Part shown: positions 26,101-35,584 of the stretch, one piece after another
Layout: each line of letters starts with the position of its first letter
How positions within the stretch are numbered: position 1 is the first letter of the stretch
Origin: Nocardioides sp. YR527
GTDB lineage: Bacteria > Actinomycetota > Actinomycetes > Propionibacteriales > Nocardioidaceae
NCBI RefSeq assembly: GCF_900101045.1
Contig: NZ_FNFN01000002.1
Location: 682,001 to 746,000 of the forward strand
DNA: 64,000 nucleotides
Reading direction: 5' to 3'
Program-made: the position numbers and the translations under genes
Notes under the pieces: model-generated
The model's input: the letters and a program-made list of their open reading frames with translations, nothing else
What the model was told of the DNA's origin: nothing
Database searches by the model: none

Positions 26101-26118
26101 CGAGTAGTGCGCTACTCG
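26101..26118. terminator. Small hairpin at the end of the LuxR pseudogene
   Basis: A perfect 7-bp inverted repeat CGAGTAG/CTACTCG with a four-base loop overlaps the stop codon of the LAL gene (26112-26114). No T-run follows. It may terminate the minus-strand transcript; this is tentative. Confidence 0.35.
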
Positions 26119-28664
26119 ACTCCGAGGAGATCCGCCAGCGCGGCCCGCTCGGAGACGCCGAGCTTGTGGCCGGCTCGGTAGAGATGCCCCTCGACGGTGC
26201 GCACCGACAGCGTCAGCCGCGCCGCGATGTCCTTGTTCGACAGCCCTCGGGCGGCCAGCGCGGCTATCTCGCGCTCGCGGGCCGTCAGCGGCAGCGGCCG
26301 GCCCGCGACCACCAGCGCAGGGGTGCGAGCACCCGACCTCTCCGCCAGCTTCTCCGCGGCAGCCGCCGCGGTCATCGCCGACCCCTGCCGGCCCGCGCGG
26401 CGTTGCACGTCGGCGGCCTGAGCGGCCGCGTCGCCCGCGGCGACGAGATCACCGAGCCGGGCCCAGGCATGCGCCACCTGGAGCAGCGCATCACCGTCCT
26501 CGTCGGCCCGGGCTCGGGCGTGAGCCAGGGCGGCGCCGGAGCGAGGGCACAGCCCGGCGAGCGCGGCGAGCCGACGGGCCGGTGCCACGGTCGTGTCACC
26601 GAGCTGGACCGCGGCCTGCCAGGCGAGGACCTCATACGCCGGCGAACCCGCCTCGCGAGCGAGATCCGCCGCGGCGACCGCATGACCGATTGCCTCCGTC
26701 GACCACCCCTCGGCGGCGGCACCCCACGCCAGCGCGAGGTGGTCGTCCGGCAGATAGAGCCGGTACGCCGGATGGTGCCCGGCAGCGACACCGGCCAGCA
26801 GCGACGCGGCGTCCTCCGGCCGACCCGCCTGCGCCAGGGCGGTCGCCAGCAACGTACGGCACCGGAACCCGAACTCGTGCCCCGAACCCTCCAGCCCGGA
26901 CCAGGCCTCGCGCAGCGAGCGCACCGCATCGAGCAGGCGGCCCTGGGCCAGGGCTGCGTGACCTGCGACGACGAGTCCCATGAGCCTGGCCGGCCCGGGG
27001 AGGTCGGCCGATGCGGCCCGCATCCGCCGGGCCAGGTCCGCGCCCCGGTCCGGTGTGCCGGCGAGGCGGTGCCCGAGCACCTGGAAGTCGGCGAGCCCGA
27101 AGCCGGGGATGACGGTCGGCACCCGGTCGGCGGTCAGCCCGCCCGCGACGGCGGCCTCGTCGAGGAGCTCGCGGTCTCCGGTGACGGCGGCGACCGCGGA
27201 CGCGGCGGTGGCGACGAGGATGCCGGCCAGGTCGTCGGGAAGCTCGCTCTGCAGCAGCTGCGGCGCACGGGCGAGCACGGCCGCGACCTCGCCGTCCACC
27301 AGACCCAGGACGAGCTACATCGCGGCGACGTGGGCCGGGGCGGCGCCGGTGGCCTCGGCCGCGGCCAGCGCCTGATGGGCCTGGTCGGGCCGGGCCATCG
27401 TGAAGAGCAGGTTGCCGGTGCGGTGCAGCTGCACCATCGCGAGCAGCCCTGGGTCGGACGTGGTGGCGACGATGTCCTCGTGGATCGCCTCGGCCTCCTC
27501 GCCGCGACTGAGCCAGGAGAGCGCCGCTCCGTGCACGACCCTGGCGGCGAGGTCGCCGGTGGCAGCGGCCGCGCGCGCCAGCCGCTCGGCCAGCGGCAGG
27601 TCGTACATCCGGGTCGCGGCCTCCGCCGCCCGCAGGAACAGTGCCGGCTCCGGCGGCAGGTCGGAGTCGAGGGTCAGGACGGCCCGGGGGATCGGGTCGG
27701 GCTCGGGGTCGAGCGTCTGCGCCACCCGCCCGCGGAGGCGGCGGGCCCGCAGCGTGCCCATCGCGGCGCGGCGTACCTCGCCGTAGAGGGGGTGCGCCAG
27801 CCGGGCGACCAGGCCGTCGGTACGCACCAGCCCACGGCTCTCCGCCTCCTCGACGTCCGCAGCAGAGGTCAGTGCGGACAGGGTCGGGACCGCCATCGGC
27901 TCGGCCAGGGCGACCATGTCCACGACGTCCCGCACCCCTGCCGCGAGGTCGCCGATCTCGCGCTCCAGCAGTCCGGCGAGCTCGGGTGAGATCGCCGGCT
28001 CGCTGGTCCACCTCCAGATCCCGGACGCCGCGGTGAACCGCCCCGCCGACACCTCACCGGCCAGCAGGTGCCGTAGGAACAGCGGGCTGCCCTCGGTCAT
28101 CGTCCACAGCCGGTGCGCGGAGGCGGTGTCCACCGGCCCGCCGAGCACCCGGGCGATCAGCTGCGTACTCTCCTCGGCGTCCAGCGGCGCCAGCTCCAGG
28201 CGAGGGAGATGGTCGTCCTTCCACAGCGACGTCACGATGTCGGGTGCGGGTTCCCCGGTACGCAGCGTGATCAGCACCGGCGCCATCCGCCGGGCCACCA
28301 CCCGATGGACCACGATCGCGGAGTGCTCGTCGAGCAGATGAGCATCGTCGACGGCCAGCACGAGCGGCAGCTGCCGGGTGATCTGGTCCAGGGCCCGACC
28401 GATCGTCTCGGCCGCCTCGCCGGACGGGACGTCGAGCAGACCGGCGAACGCACCGAGCGGGAACGGCCGCGCGGCCGCGCTCCCCTGGGCGTACACGACG
28501 GCTCGCCCGTGACCGGCGGAGGCCGCCAACGCCTCACGGGCGAGCCGGGTCTTCCCCACCCCCGCCGGACCCGCAACGATGACGCCCGCCGCACCGGGCC
28601 TGATCGCCGCCGCAACCCTCCGCAGCTCCTCGTCCCGGCCGGTCAGCGGCCACGGCCGCTCCAT
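26112..28664 (-). pseudogene. LAL-type LuxR-family ATPase regulator interrupted by an in-frame TAG
   Basis: Read as one frame from ATG at 28664 this is an 850-codon LAL regulator: AAA-like ATPase with Walker A GPAGVGKTRLA (about residues 31-41) and VLAVDDAHLLD, a long helical TPR-like middle, and a terminal LuxR helix-turn-helix (LTAREREIAALAARGLSNKDIAARL). A single TAG at 27315-27317 follows codon 449 (HVAAM, stop, LVLGLVDGEV), and the same frame continues without loss. Both halves retain good coding sequence, so the stop is recent, a sequencing error, or read through. A CAG-to-TAG change would explain it. The downstream half could be restarted at GTG 27299 and would keep DNA binding without the ATPase. 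The regulated gene is unknown. Confidence 0.85.
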
Positions 28665-28724
28665 GAGGTCAGGCTAGTGGCGAGGGATCCGGCCACACAT
28701 CACTCAAAAGGTGGCTGTGCGCCC

Positions 28725-30941
28725 TCACAGAGCGGGCGAGAGGTCCTCCCAGACGACCTTCCAGCCATCCGTCGGGAACCCCGGAGCAGAGCCGCGTGGT
28801 CCCGGGGTGCCGGTCGCGCCACGTACGCCTTCGGGCGAGTCCGCCCACCCGGCGCACATCATCGCCACCGCGTAGAGCAGCCCGCCGGCCGACGGGAAGT
28901 ACGGCGAGGGCACGCCGCTCTTGCCGCTCGCCGGCAGCCCGGTGTCGGTGAAACCGAGGCGCTCATGGAGCAGGTTGTCGACCGCGCTGACCGGGTCGCC
29001 GAGACGGGCCGCGTTCATGGCGAGCAACGGGAAGTCCCAGCTGTAGAGGTCGGTGACCGGCCAGGTCTCGTACACCCGTCGGGTGGTCGCCCGCATGGTC
29101 TCCAGGTCGACACCGTCGCCCGGCAGCATCCCGAACGGCGCGATCGGGTCGGGGTGGTTGGTGTTGCGTTCGGTCCACATGTTCGGCACGCCCTCGTAGA
29201 GCACATAGGTGCCGTCCTCGACCGGCAGCGGCGCGAGGTTGTCCAGGATCTCGTCCAGCGCCTCGTCCCGCGCCCGGCCGAGCCGCTGGCGCCATTGCTG
29301 GGCGATGCGCAGCCCGAACTTCCAGTAGGAGAGCTCGAAGGTCGGGTTCAGCGTCGACTCCGGCTTGTTCCGTTCGTTGCAGCACATGATCGGCGGCCCG
29401 ATGACGTACCGGCCGGTCTCCTCCTCACGGTTCGCGAACGACGCCATGAACTCGGCCGTCTCGCGGACCACCGTCTCCCACTTGTGCAAGGTGCTCCGCT
29501 GCGGATGCGCCTGGTAGTCCATCTCGGCGAGGAACAACGGGTGGGGCTGCTGCCAGATCAGCAGGCAGGTCGGCGTGCCCGGCGACTCTCGGCCGATCGC
29601 ATCACCGAAGGCGGTGGTCATCTTGGGCCAGCGCGCGCCGCGGAAACCCTGCGACACGGCAAGCTCGCGTGCGTGCGGAAGGAACCGTTCATAGATGTCC
29701 GTGCTCCGGTCCAGGAGCGACCAGCGGTTCCACAGGCCGTAGTGGAAGGCGTGCCACCAGTACATCTCCATGTGGAACTTGCCGTACCAGCCGTTGTTGA
29801 CCAGCCCGGACTCCTGGGCCGGATCGTTGCCGGCGTCGTTGACCGCGAGGTGGTACTGGCTGAGCACGATGCGTCGCTCGAGCTCACGCCAGCGCGGGTC
29901 CGTGCTCTGCGAGAGATCGACGGCGCCGCCGGTCCGCCAGAACCGGGGCCACCACTCCTCGCTCGCGTCGACGACGTCGCGGGCCGACGGCACCTTGTCC
30001 ACCTCTGGGGCGAACAACGCGGTCAGCTCCAGACGGTTCCCCCTGCCGACGATCTGGTAGCGGTGCCGTGCCGGGTCCAGGCGGGTGATCTCGGCCCCGC
30101 CCGGCAGGTCGAGACCGACCTGGTACTCGGTGTCGTCCATCGTGTGGGTGATCCGGGCGGTTCGGCCGCGGCGTGTCACGGTGGTGGTGTGCCTCTCGGG
30201 GCGGTCCCAGAACCCGACGAACGGCGCCGAGAACTTCTGGGTGCCGGTGGTCATCGCATACGGGAAGTCGATGAACGCCGTCAGGCGACCGGCCCTGACC
30301 AGGTCCGAGTCGATGCGTACGCCGATCGCGTCCTGCCCCGGGTGGCAGGCGGTCTCGACCTTCACCTGGTGGCCCTCGAGCCGGAACCTGCTGCGCAGCA
30401 GGCCGGTCCATGGGTCGAGCATCTGCTCGACGTCGGTCAGGTCGGCCTCGACCGCCTCGGTGCCGTCGGCCTTGAGCATCCGCAGCCCGATCCGCCCGAG
30501 GTTCGCCCGGTGCGGGTTCTCCCGGAGCCAGTTGAAGATCTCCGGCTCGCCCTCGTCATGGGTCCAGTACGCGACATCGCGGCCGTAGGTGTCCCAGACC
30601 CGGCCCTCGAGGTCGGAGATCTGCTTGCCGGCGGGCAGCGCGTCCTCGTGCCAGCCCCAGTCGGCGAGGGTGTTGAAGGCGAGGAAGGTCTGCAGGCCGG
30701 TCACGTCGGCACCGAAGGCGAACCGGCCGTTGCCGACCTGGATCGGAAGCTCGAGGTCGCTCTCGTGACGGACCACACGGTGCCGGGAGACCAACGCCTC
30801 GCGGTCGATCCCCCGGCCGCGTGATGGCGCCGCCGCCGCAGCCGACTCGGCTGCCAGGACACGGCTCATGAGGGTCGCCGACGCGACGGCGGCCATGCCT
30901 TTGAGGACACCACGACGGGCAAGCTGGTGCTGATGGATCAC
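28725..30941 (-). CDS. Tat-exported glycoside-hydrolase-like protein
   Basis: About 738 residues. The N-terminus is a twin-arginine signal (QLARRGVLKGMAAVASATL, then an Ala-rich cleavage region), so it is exported folded. The mature protein looks like an (alpha/alpha)6-barrel glycosidase of the GH65/GH95-like kind, with Trp- and His-rich segments such as NNGWYGKFHMEMYWWHAFH and YSWDFPLLAMNAARLG. The family assignment is tentative. I prefer GTG at 30941, six to eight bases after GGGAG; GTG at 30977 has no ribosome binding site and would place residues ahead of the Tat signal. A LacI-like operator lies just upstream at 30985-30996. Confidence 0.7.
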   Translation of the reverse strand: MIHQHQLARRGVLKGMAAVASATLMSRVLAAESAAAAAPSRGRGIDREALVSRHRVVRHESDLELPIQVGNGRFAFGADVTGLQTFLAFNTLADWGWHEDALPAGKQISDLEGRVWDTYGRDVAYWTHDEGEPEIFNWLRENPHRANLGRIGLRMLKADGTEAVEADLTDVEQMLDPWTGLLRSRFRLEGHQVKVETACHPGQDAIGVRIDSDLVRAGRLTAFIDFPYAMTTGTQKFSAPFVGFWDRPERHTTTVTRRGRTARITHTMDDTEYQVGLDLPGGAEITRLDPARHRYQIVGRGNRLELTALFAPEVDKVPSARDVVDASEEWWPRFWRTGGAVDLSQSTDPRWRELERRIVLSQYHLAVNDAGNDPAQESGLVNNGWYGKFHMEMYWWHAFHYGLWNRWSLLDRSTDIYERFLPHARELAVSQGFRGARWPKMTTAFGDAIGRESPGTPTCLLIWQQPHPLFLAEMDYQAHPQRSTLHKWETVVRETAEFMASFANREEETGRYVIGPPIMCCNERNKPESTLNPTFELSYWKFGLRIAQQWRQRLGRARDEALDEILDNLAPLPVEDGTYVLYEGVPNMWTERNTNHPDPIAPFGMLPGDGVDLETMRATTRRVYETWPVTDLYSWDFPLLAMNAARLGDPVSAVDNLLHERLGFTDTGLPASGKSGVPSPYFPSAGGLLYAVAMMCAGWADSPEGVRGATGTPGPRGSAPGFPTDGWKVVWEDLSPAL

Positions 30942-30984
30942 GGTCTGTTCTCCCACCTTGATCGGAGCTCCGAACACATCGATA

Positions 30985-30996
30985 TGAAACGATTCA
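30985..30996. promoter_or_regulatory. LacI-type operator-like sequence
   Basis: TGAAACGATTCA is a 12-bp near-palindrome with a central CG and five of six arm positions symmetric, the form of many LacI/GalR-family operators. It lies in the presumed promoter of the exported glycosidase gene. No LacI-family gene is in the window. A second inverted repeat, GTGAC-gtca-GTCAC, lies at 31016-31029. Confidence 0.45.
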
Positions 30997-31096
30997 GTGT
31001 GTGGACCGTAAAGGTGTGACGTCAGTCACGTCAAGGTTCTGGCCGGGTCCGGCCAGAGATCACGGACCTGCCGACCAAGCTCGACAACGTGGTCGG

Positions 31097-31468
31097 CTAG
31101 AACGGCTCGACCGCGAAGCGCCCCCAGGCAACGAAGACCATCGCCGCGAGGAAGACCAGGTCGCCGAGCAGCTCCTTGTACTCGTCGCGCCGCACCCGCT
31201 CGGTGATCGCGCCGGCCATGTAGAGCGCCATGCAGGACGCCGCGACCGGCACCAGGACCGGCGCGATGTCGAGCAGCCCCGGGAGGATCAGGCCGAGTCC
31301 GCCCAGCGTCTCCACGGCGCCCATGAACCTCACCTTCGCGGGCGTGAAGTCCTCCGGCCAGTGCGTCTTGGCCGTGTACTTCTCGTACGGCATCGTCAGC
31401 TTGAGGATGCCACCGGTGACGTAGGCGATGCCGAATACGCCGGCGACGATCCAGAGGGCGATGTTCAT
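31097..31468 (-). CDS. DoxX-family membrane protein
   Basis: A 123-residue protein with four hydrophobic helices and the DoxX-like pattern ALWIVAGVFGIAYVTGGILKL...PAKVRFMGAVETLGGLGLILPGL. ATG at 31468 follows TGGAGACATC. It sits between the glycosidase and sulfatase genes on the same strand but with gaps of 75-120 bp, so it may be independent. DoxX relatives are small membrane proteins, some linked to redox stress. No specific role is visible. Confidence 0.85.
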   Translation of the reverse strand: MNIALWIVAGVFGIAYVTGGILKLTMPYEKYTAKTHWPEDFTPAKVRFMGAVETLGGLGLILPGLLDIAPVLVPVAASCMALYMAGAITERVRRDEYKELLGDLVFLAAMVFVAWGRFAVEPF

Positions 31469-31542
31469 GATGTCTCCAGGTGTCCAGTTGATTCCCGATG
31501 TTCACCCCCTCAGACGGGACACGTGGTGCATCTGTGACATCG

Positions 31543-33915
31543 CTACTGACGTGCCATGGCGATCCTGAACCGCTCGTCCGGGTCGATGTAGTGGTCGTGG
31601 ACGTCGTCCCCGAGGTCGATCTGGACCCACGCGATCTTGCCGCTGAACCGGCTGGTCCGGCTGGTGTAGTCCGAGGAGACCGTCGTACCGGACTCGTAGC
31701 CGATGTCGGTGGTCTCGTCGGCCGAGAAGACCATCGGCTGCGTCACCTCCACCCGGCCCGTCCCGACCGGCTTGCCGTCGTCGTAGAGCGTGACGTCGCC
31801 GCCCTTGGCGAGCCCACCCCCGTCGTACGCGAACTCCACCCGGACCTGGCGGGTCCCCGCCGAGAGCAGGGACTCGGAGGCGACGGAGAACTGCTGGATG
31901 CCGAGCACGTTGTAGACGAACTTGAGCCGTCCGTCGCGGGCGAAGAACGTCCAGCCGCCGAACCGGCCGCCCTGGGCGATGATCACGCCCTCGGCACCGG
32001 TGTCGGGGATCGTCACCTCGGCGGTGACGGAGAACGACTTGTTCTTGATGCTGACCACGCTGTTCTCCGAGAGCCGGCCCATGCCGGGGAAGAAGAGCTG
32101 GGTGTTGCCGTGGACGAGCGTCGGCCTGCCGGCCATCGTGGGCTCGAGGCGCTCGCCGGTGCGGTCATCCATCGGCAGCACGCCGTACTTCACGGCCTCC
32201 ATCAACCAGAGCCGCTGCAGCGCGGCGAGCTTCTCGGGGTGCTCCGCCGAGAGATCCTTCGCCTGGCTGAAGTCCGTGCTGCCGTCGTAGAGCTCCCACA
32301 CGTCGTCGTCGAACGCCGGCAGGTCGCCGCCGACCATCACCCACGGGGTGCGGTGCTTGGTGACCGCGCTCCAGCCCTTGTGGTAGACGCCGCGGTTGGC
32401 GAACATCTCGAAGTACTGCAGATCGTGGCGCTCCGGCTCGTTCGCGCCGCGGAACGTGTAGAGCATGCTCGTCCCCTCCATCGGGGACTGCTGGACGCCG
32501 TTGACCATGGCCGGCTCGGGCAGCCCTGCCGCTTCGAGGATGGTCGGCGCCAGGTCGATCACGTGGGTGAACTGGGAACGCAACGAGCCCGGGTCGTCGA
32601 TCCCGTCCGGCCAGTGCACGATGGTGCCGTTACGGGTGCCTCCCCAGTGCGACGCGACCTGCTTGGTCCACTGCAGCGGCGAGTTCATCGCCCACGCCCA
32701 GCCGACCGCGTAGTGGTTGTAGGAGCTGGGTGAGCCGAACTCGTCCATCTTCGCCCGCATGAACTCGGGCGTCTCCAGCGCGGCCATGCCGTTGAAGTTG
32801 GCCATCTCGTTGAAGGCTCCGTTGACGGTGCCCTCGGCCGAGGCGCCGTTGTCGCCGACGATGTAGTAGACGATGGTGTTGTCGAGTACGCCGAGGTCGG
32901 CGATCGTGTCGATCACGCGGCCGACGTGGTGGTCGGTGTGCTCGAGGAAGCCGGCGTAGACCTCCATCTGACGGGCGAGGACGGGCTTGAGCTCGTCAGG
33001 CATGTCGTCCCATGCGGGGATCTCGTCGTGGCGGGCGGTCAGCTCGGCGTCGGCGGGGATGACCCCGAGCTCCTTCTGCCGCTCGAAGGTGCGCTCCCGC
33101 TGGACGTCCCAACCGTCGTCGAACCTCCCGGCGTACTTGTCGATCCACTCCTGGGGGACGTGGTGGGGAGCATGGGTCGCGCCGGGCGCGAAGTAGGCGA
33201 AGAACGGCCGGTCGGGCATCAGCGCCTTCTGCTGGCGGATCCAGGCACACGCGTGGTCGGCCAGGTCCTCGGTGAGGTGATAGCCCTCCTCGGGCGTCGC
33301 CGGAGGCTCGACCGCGGTGGTGCCTTCGTAGAGCGCGGGATCCCACTGGTTGTTCTCGCCGCCGATGAAGCCGTAGAACGTCTCGAACCCTCCGCCCGCC
33401 GAAGGCCAGGCGTCGAAGGGGCCGAGCGGCGAGGTCTGCCAGACCGGGACCTCGTGGCACTTCCCGAACTGTGCCGTCGAGTACCCGTTGAGCTTGAGCG
33501 TCATCGCGAGCGGGGCCTTGGTGTTGGGCCGCACCGAGCTGTTGCCGGGTGCCGAGGTGGCCGTCTCGGTGATGCTGCCCATGCCGACGGAGTGGTGGTT
33601 GCGGCCGGTGAGCAGCGCCTGCCGCGTCGGGGCGCACAGCGCCGTGGTGTGGAACCGGTTGTAGCGCAGGCCGTTGGCAGCCAGCCGCTCGGCGACCGGG
33701 GTGGCGCACGGCCCTCCGAACGCGCTCGATGCTCCGAAGCCGACGTCGTCGAGAAGTACGACGAGCACGTTGGGCGCCCCGTCCGGCGGGAGCAGCGGCT
33801 CGATCGGCGGGTAGGCGGTGTCGGGATCCTTGGCGTCGTACGTCGTGTGCGCCGAGCCTGGTCGGTCCGGGATCGGCAACATGGTCCGGGCGTGACGGTC
33901 GGGACGGTTCGGCAT
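31543..33915 (-). CDS. Arylsulfatase-type sulfatase
   Basis: A 790-residue type I sulfatase. The formylglycine motif is LCAPTRQALLTGR, with Cys94 (CxPxR) to be converted by a formylglycine-generating enzyme not found in this window. Metal ligands are VVLLDDVGFGASS (Asp56, Asp57) and, later, VGDNGAS. The last 200 residues form a beta-rich extension (SVTAEVTIPDTGAEGVIIAQGG) seen in large bacterial arylsulfatases. No signal peptide is obvious. ATG at 33915 (MPNRPDRHART) follows CTGGAG; an upstream start at 33981 would add residues without similarity. The sulfate-ester substrate is unknown. Confidence 0.9.
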   Translation of the reverse strand: MPNRPDRHARTMLPIPDRPGSAHTTYDAKDPDTAYPPIEPLLPPDGAPNVLVVLLDDVGFGASSAFGGPCATPVAERLAANGLRYNRFHTTALCAPTRQALLTGRNHHSVGMGSITETATSAPGNSSVRPNTKAPLAMTLKLNGYSTAQFGKCHEVPVWQTSPLGPFDAWPSAGGGFETFYGFIGGENNQWDPALYEGTTAVEPPATPEEGYHLTEDLADHACAWIRQQKALMPDRPFFAYFAPGATHAPHHVPQEWIDKYAGRFDDGWDVQRERTFERQKELGVIPADAELTARHDEIPAWDDMPDELKPVLARQMEVYAGFLEHTDHHVGRVIDTIADLGVLDNTIVYYIVGDNGASAEGTVNGAFNEMANFNGMAALETPEFMRAKMDEFGSPSSYNHYAVGWAWAMNSPLQWTKQVASHWGGTRNGTIVHWPDGIDDPGSLRSQFTHVIDLAPTILEAAGLPEPAMVNGVQQSPMEGTSMLYTFRGANEPERHDLQYFEMFANRGVYHKGWSAVTKHRTPWVMVGGDLPAFDDDVWELYDGSTDFSQAKDLSAEHPEKLAALQRLWLMEAVKYGVLPMDDRTGERLEPTMAGRPTLVHGNTQLFFPGMGRLSENSVVSIKNKSFSVTAEVTIPDTGAEGVIIAQGGRFGGWTFFARDGRLKFVYNVLGIQQFSVASESLLSAGTRQVRVEFAYDGGGLAKGGDVTLYDDGKPVGTGRVEVTQPMVFSADETTDIGYESGTTVSSDYTSRTSRFSGKIAWVQIDLGDDVHDHYIDPDERFRIAMARQ

Positions 33916-34030
33916 AGCAGTGGCTCCAGTCGTCGGCAGGTATGCACCGAGCGTCGCAACCGACTGCGCCCGACACGTCACCCTTGGCGGATGATCGACC
34001 GCGTTCTTCAGGAATCACTCCGAAATGCAC

Positions 34031-34057
34031 GAAGCCCCAGGTCATCCCTGGGGCTTC
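34031..34057 (-). terminator. Terminator hairpin after tRNA-Leu
   Basis: A perfect 11-bp stem (GAAGCCCCAGG at 34031-34041, CCTGGGGCTTC at 34047-34057) with a five-base loop lies six bases beyond the 3' end of tRNA-Leu on the minus strand. It is the likely terminator of the tRNA gene. The T-tract is poor, as is usual in high-GC actinobacteria. Confidence 0.75.
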
Positions 34058-34062
34058 GGTGG

Positions 34063-34149
34063 TGGTGCGCGAGGGGGGAGTTGAACCCCCACGTCCTTTC
34101 GGACACACGGACCTGAACCGTGCGCGTCTGCCTATTCCGCCACTCGCGC
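34063..34149 (-). tRNA. tRNA-Leu (anticodon CAG)
   Basis: An 87-nt class II tRNA with CCA encoded. The acceptor stem GCGCGAG (34143-34149) pairs with CTCGCGC; the anticodon stem CACGG/CCGTG carries the loop TTCAGGT with anticodon CAG; a long variable arm (TGTCCGAAAGGACG) and the T-arm GGGGG-TTCAACT-CCCCC follow. It stands before fhaA, divergent from it, the arrangement common in actinobacteria. Confidence 0.97.
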
Positions 34150-34394
34150 GTGCAGCAGAGGAAACGTTAGCCGACGCGCACCCATCGACCCAAAACGACG
34201 GCACCCCGCCCACCTTGACGCTGGTGGTCACCCGATCGTGGGAGGATCGAAACCACGCAGAATGCGGGAAGTGGCAGATCCCCTAGGGTGCACCGATACG
34301 ATCGGGCCGAATCGCGGGGACCACTGTGCCCGTACGCGACTGACCACCCACCCCGACCGGCCCACCCCCGGCACCCTGAGAGGAGCGCAACCAC

Positions 34395-35102
34395 GTGAGC
34401 GGCCTGCAGAAGTTCGAGCAGAAGTTGGAGCAGCTCATCTCAGGCGCTTTCGCGAAGGCGTTCCGGTCCGAGGTGAAGTCGGTGGAGATCGTCGCCGCGC
34501 TCCAGCGCGAGATCGACAACAACGCCCAGGTGCTCAGCCGCCAGCGGCGCCTGGTCCCCAACGACTTCTTCGTGGAGCTGTCCGCCAGCGACCTGAGCAA
34601 GCTGGAGTCCTACGGACCCCACCTCAAGGAAGAGCTGAAGCGCCAGCTGATGGATCACGCCGAGGCGCAGGGGTTCGTCTTCCCCGGCCGCGTGAGCATC
34701 GAGTTCGGTGAGGCGAACGACCTGACGATCGGCCGGTTCCGGGTGCGGAGCCGCGCCCAGGCCGCCGTCTCGGGCGGAGACATGAGCGACACCCAGGTGA
34801 GCCGCGCGCAGGCCTACCTGGAGATCAACGGCACCCGGCACCCGCTCCACGGCAACCTCGTCGTGGGTCGAGGCACCGACGCCGACCTGCGCATCAACGA
34901 CCCGGGCATCAGCCGCCGCCACATCGAGTTCCGCTCGAAGCAGGCCGGCGACCGTGTGCGCGTCGAGGTCTATGACCTCGGCTCGACCAACGGCATGCTG
35001 GTCAACGGGCAGAAGATGGCGAGTGCCACCTTGGACGACGGCTCTCAGGTGCGCATCGGCACCACCGTCATCACCGCGCATATCGTGGAGGAGCGCCGTT
35101 GA
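34395..35102 (+). CDS. fhaA: FhaA: DUF3662 and FHA domain protein
   Basis: A 235-residue cytoplasmic protein. The N-terminal DUF3662/FhaA domain (QKFEQKLEQLISGAFAKAF) and C-terminal FHA domain (about 150-232, VVGRGTDADLRINDPGISRRHIEF, LGSTNGMLVNG) bind phosphothreonine partners of the Pkn kinases, notably in cell-wall synthesis. The linker is much shorter than in the mycobacterial homologue. The start is GTG at 34395. First gene of the fhaA-pknB operon; the promoter should lie in the 245 bp after tRNA-Leu, where I see no convincing -10/-35 pair. Confidence 0.95.
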   Translation: MSGLQKFEQKLEQLISGAFAKAFRSEVKSVEIVAALQREIDNNAQVLSRQRRLVPNDFFVELSASDLSKLESYGPHLKEELKRQLMDHAEAQGFVFPGRVSIEFGEANDLTIGRFRVRSRAQAAVSGGDMSDTQVSRAQAYLEINGTRHPLHGNLVVGRGTDADLRINDPGISRRHIEFRSKQAGDRVRVEVYDLGSTNGMLVNGQKMASATLDDGSQVRIGTTVITAHIVEERR

Positions 35103-35584
35103 GCGAGCTGACCCTGTTTCTCATCCGGGTCGCCTATCTGGCGATCCTGTGGATCTTCGTGCTGGCCGCGTTGTCGGTGATCCGCTCCGACATGTTCGGC
35201 GCGCGGGTCACCAACGCCTCTGCCGGCGGCCAGCCCGCTGCCCCGCCGGCTCGCGGCAAGGCTGCTGCGGCAGCGAGAGCACCGCGGCGCGGCGTACCCA
35301 CGCATGTGGCCGTCACCACCGGCTCCAACGCCGGGGTGACCGTGCCGCTCTCGCAGGCCCCCATCGTCATCGGCCGCGGCAGCGATGCCGCGATCATCCT
35401 CGATGACGACTACGCCTCCACCCGCCACGCCCGGATCGCCGTCTCCGGCGACCAGTGGTTCGTGGAGGACCTCGGATCGACCAATGGCACCTACATCGGG
35501 TCCGTCCGGATCAATCAGCCGACCGCCATCTCTCTCGGGACCCAGGTGCGGATCGGTAAGACAATCCTGGAGCTGCGCAAGTGA
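35099..35584 (+). CDS. fhaB: FhaB/FipA: membrane-anchored FHA protein
   Basis: A 161-residue protein with one N-terminal transmembrane helix (LFLIRVAYLAILWIFVLAALSVI), a short linker and a C-terminal FHA domain (VIGRGSDAAIILDDDYASTRHARI, LGSTNGTYIG). The homologue in mycobacteria links kinase signalling to the division and cell-wall machinery. The start is TTG at 35099, overlapping the fhaA stop by four bases (TTGA); no ATG or GTG fits. The stop overlaps pstP. Confidence 0.94.
   Translation: MSELTLFLIRVAYLAILWIFVLAALSVIRSDMFGARVTNASAGGQPAAPPARGKAAAAARAPRRGVPTHVAVTTGSNAGVTVPLSQAPIVIGRGSDAAIILDDDYASTRHARIAVSGDQWFVEDLGSTNGTYIGSVRINQPTAISLGTQVRIGKTILELRK

Noticed and set aside
28113..30824. A 903-codon open frame opposite the LAL pseudogene and glycosidase gene
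   Set aside because: Low-complexity Arg/Gly/Val/Asp composition, no start signal and no motif; the real genes are on the other strand.
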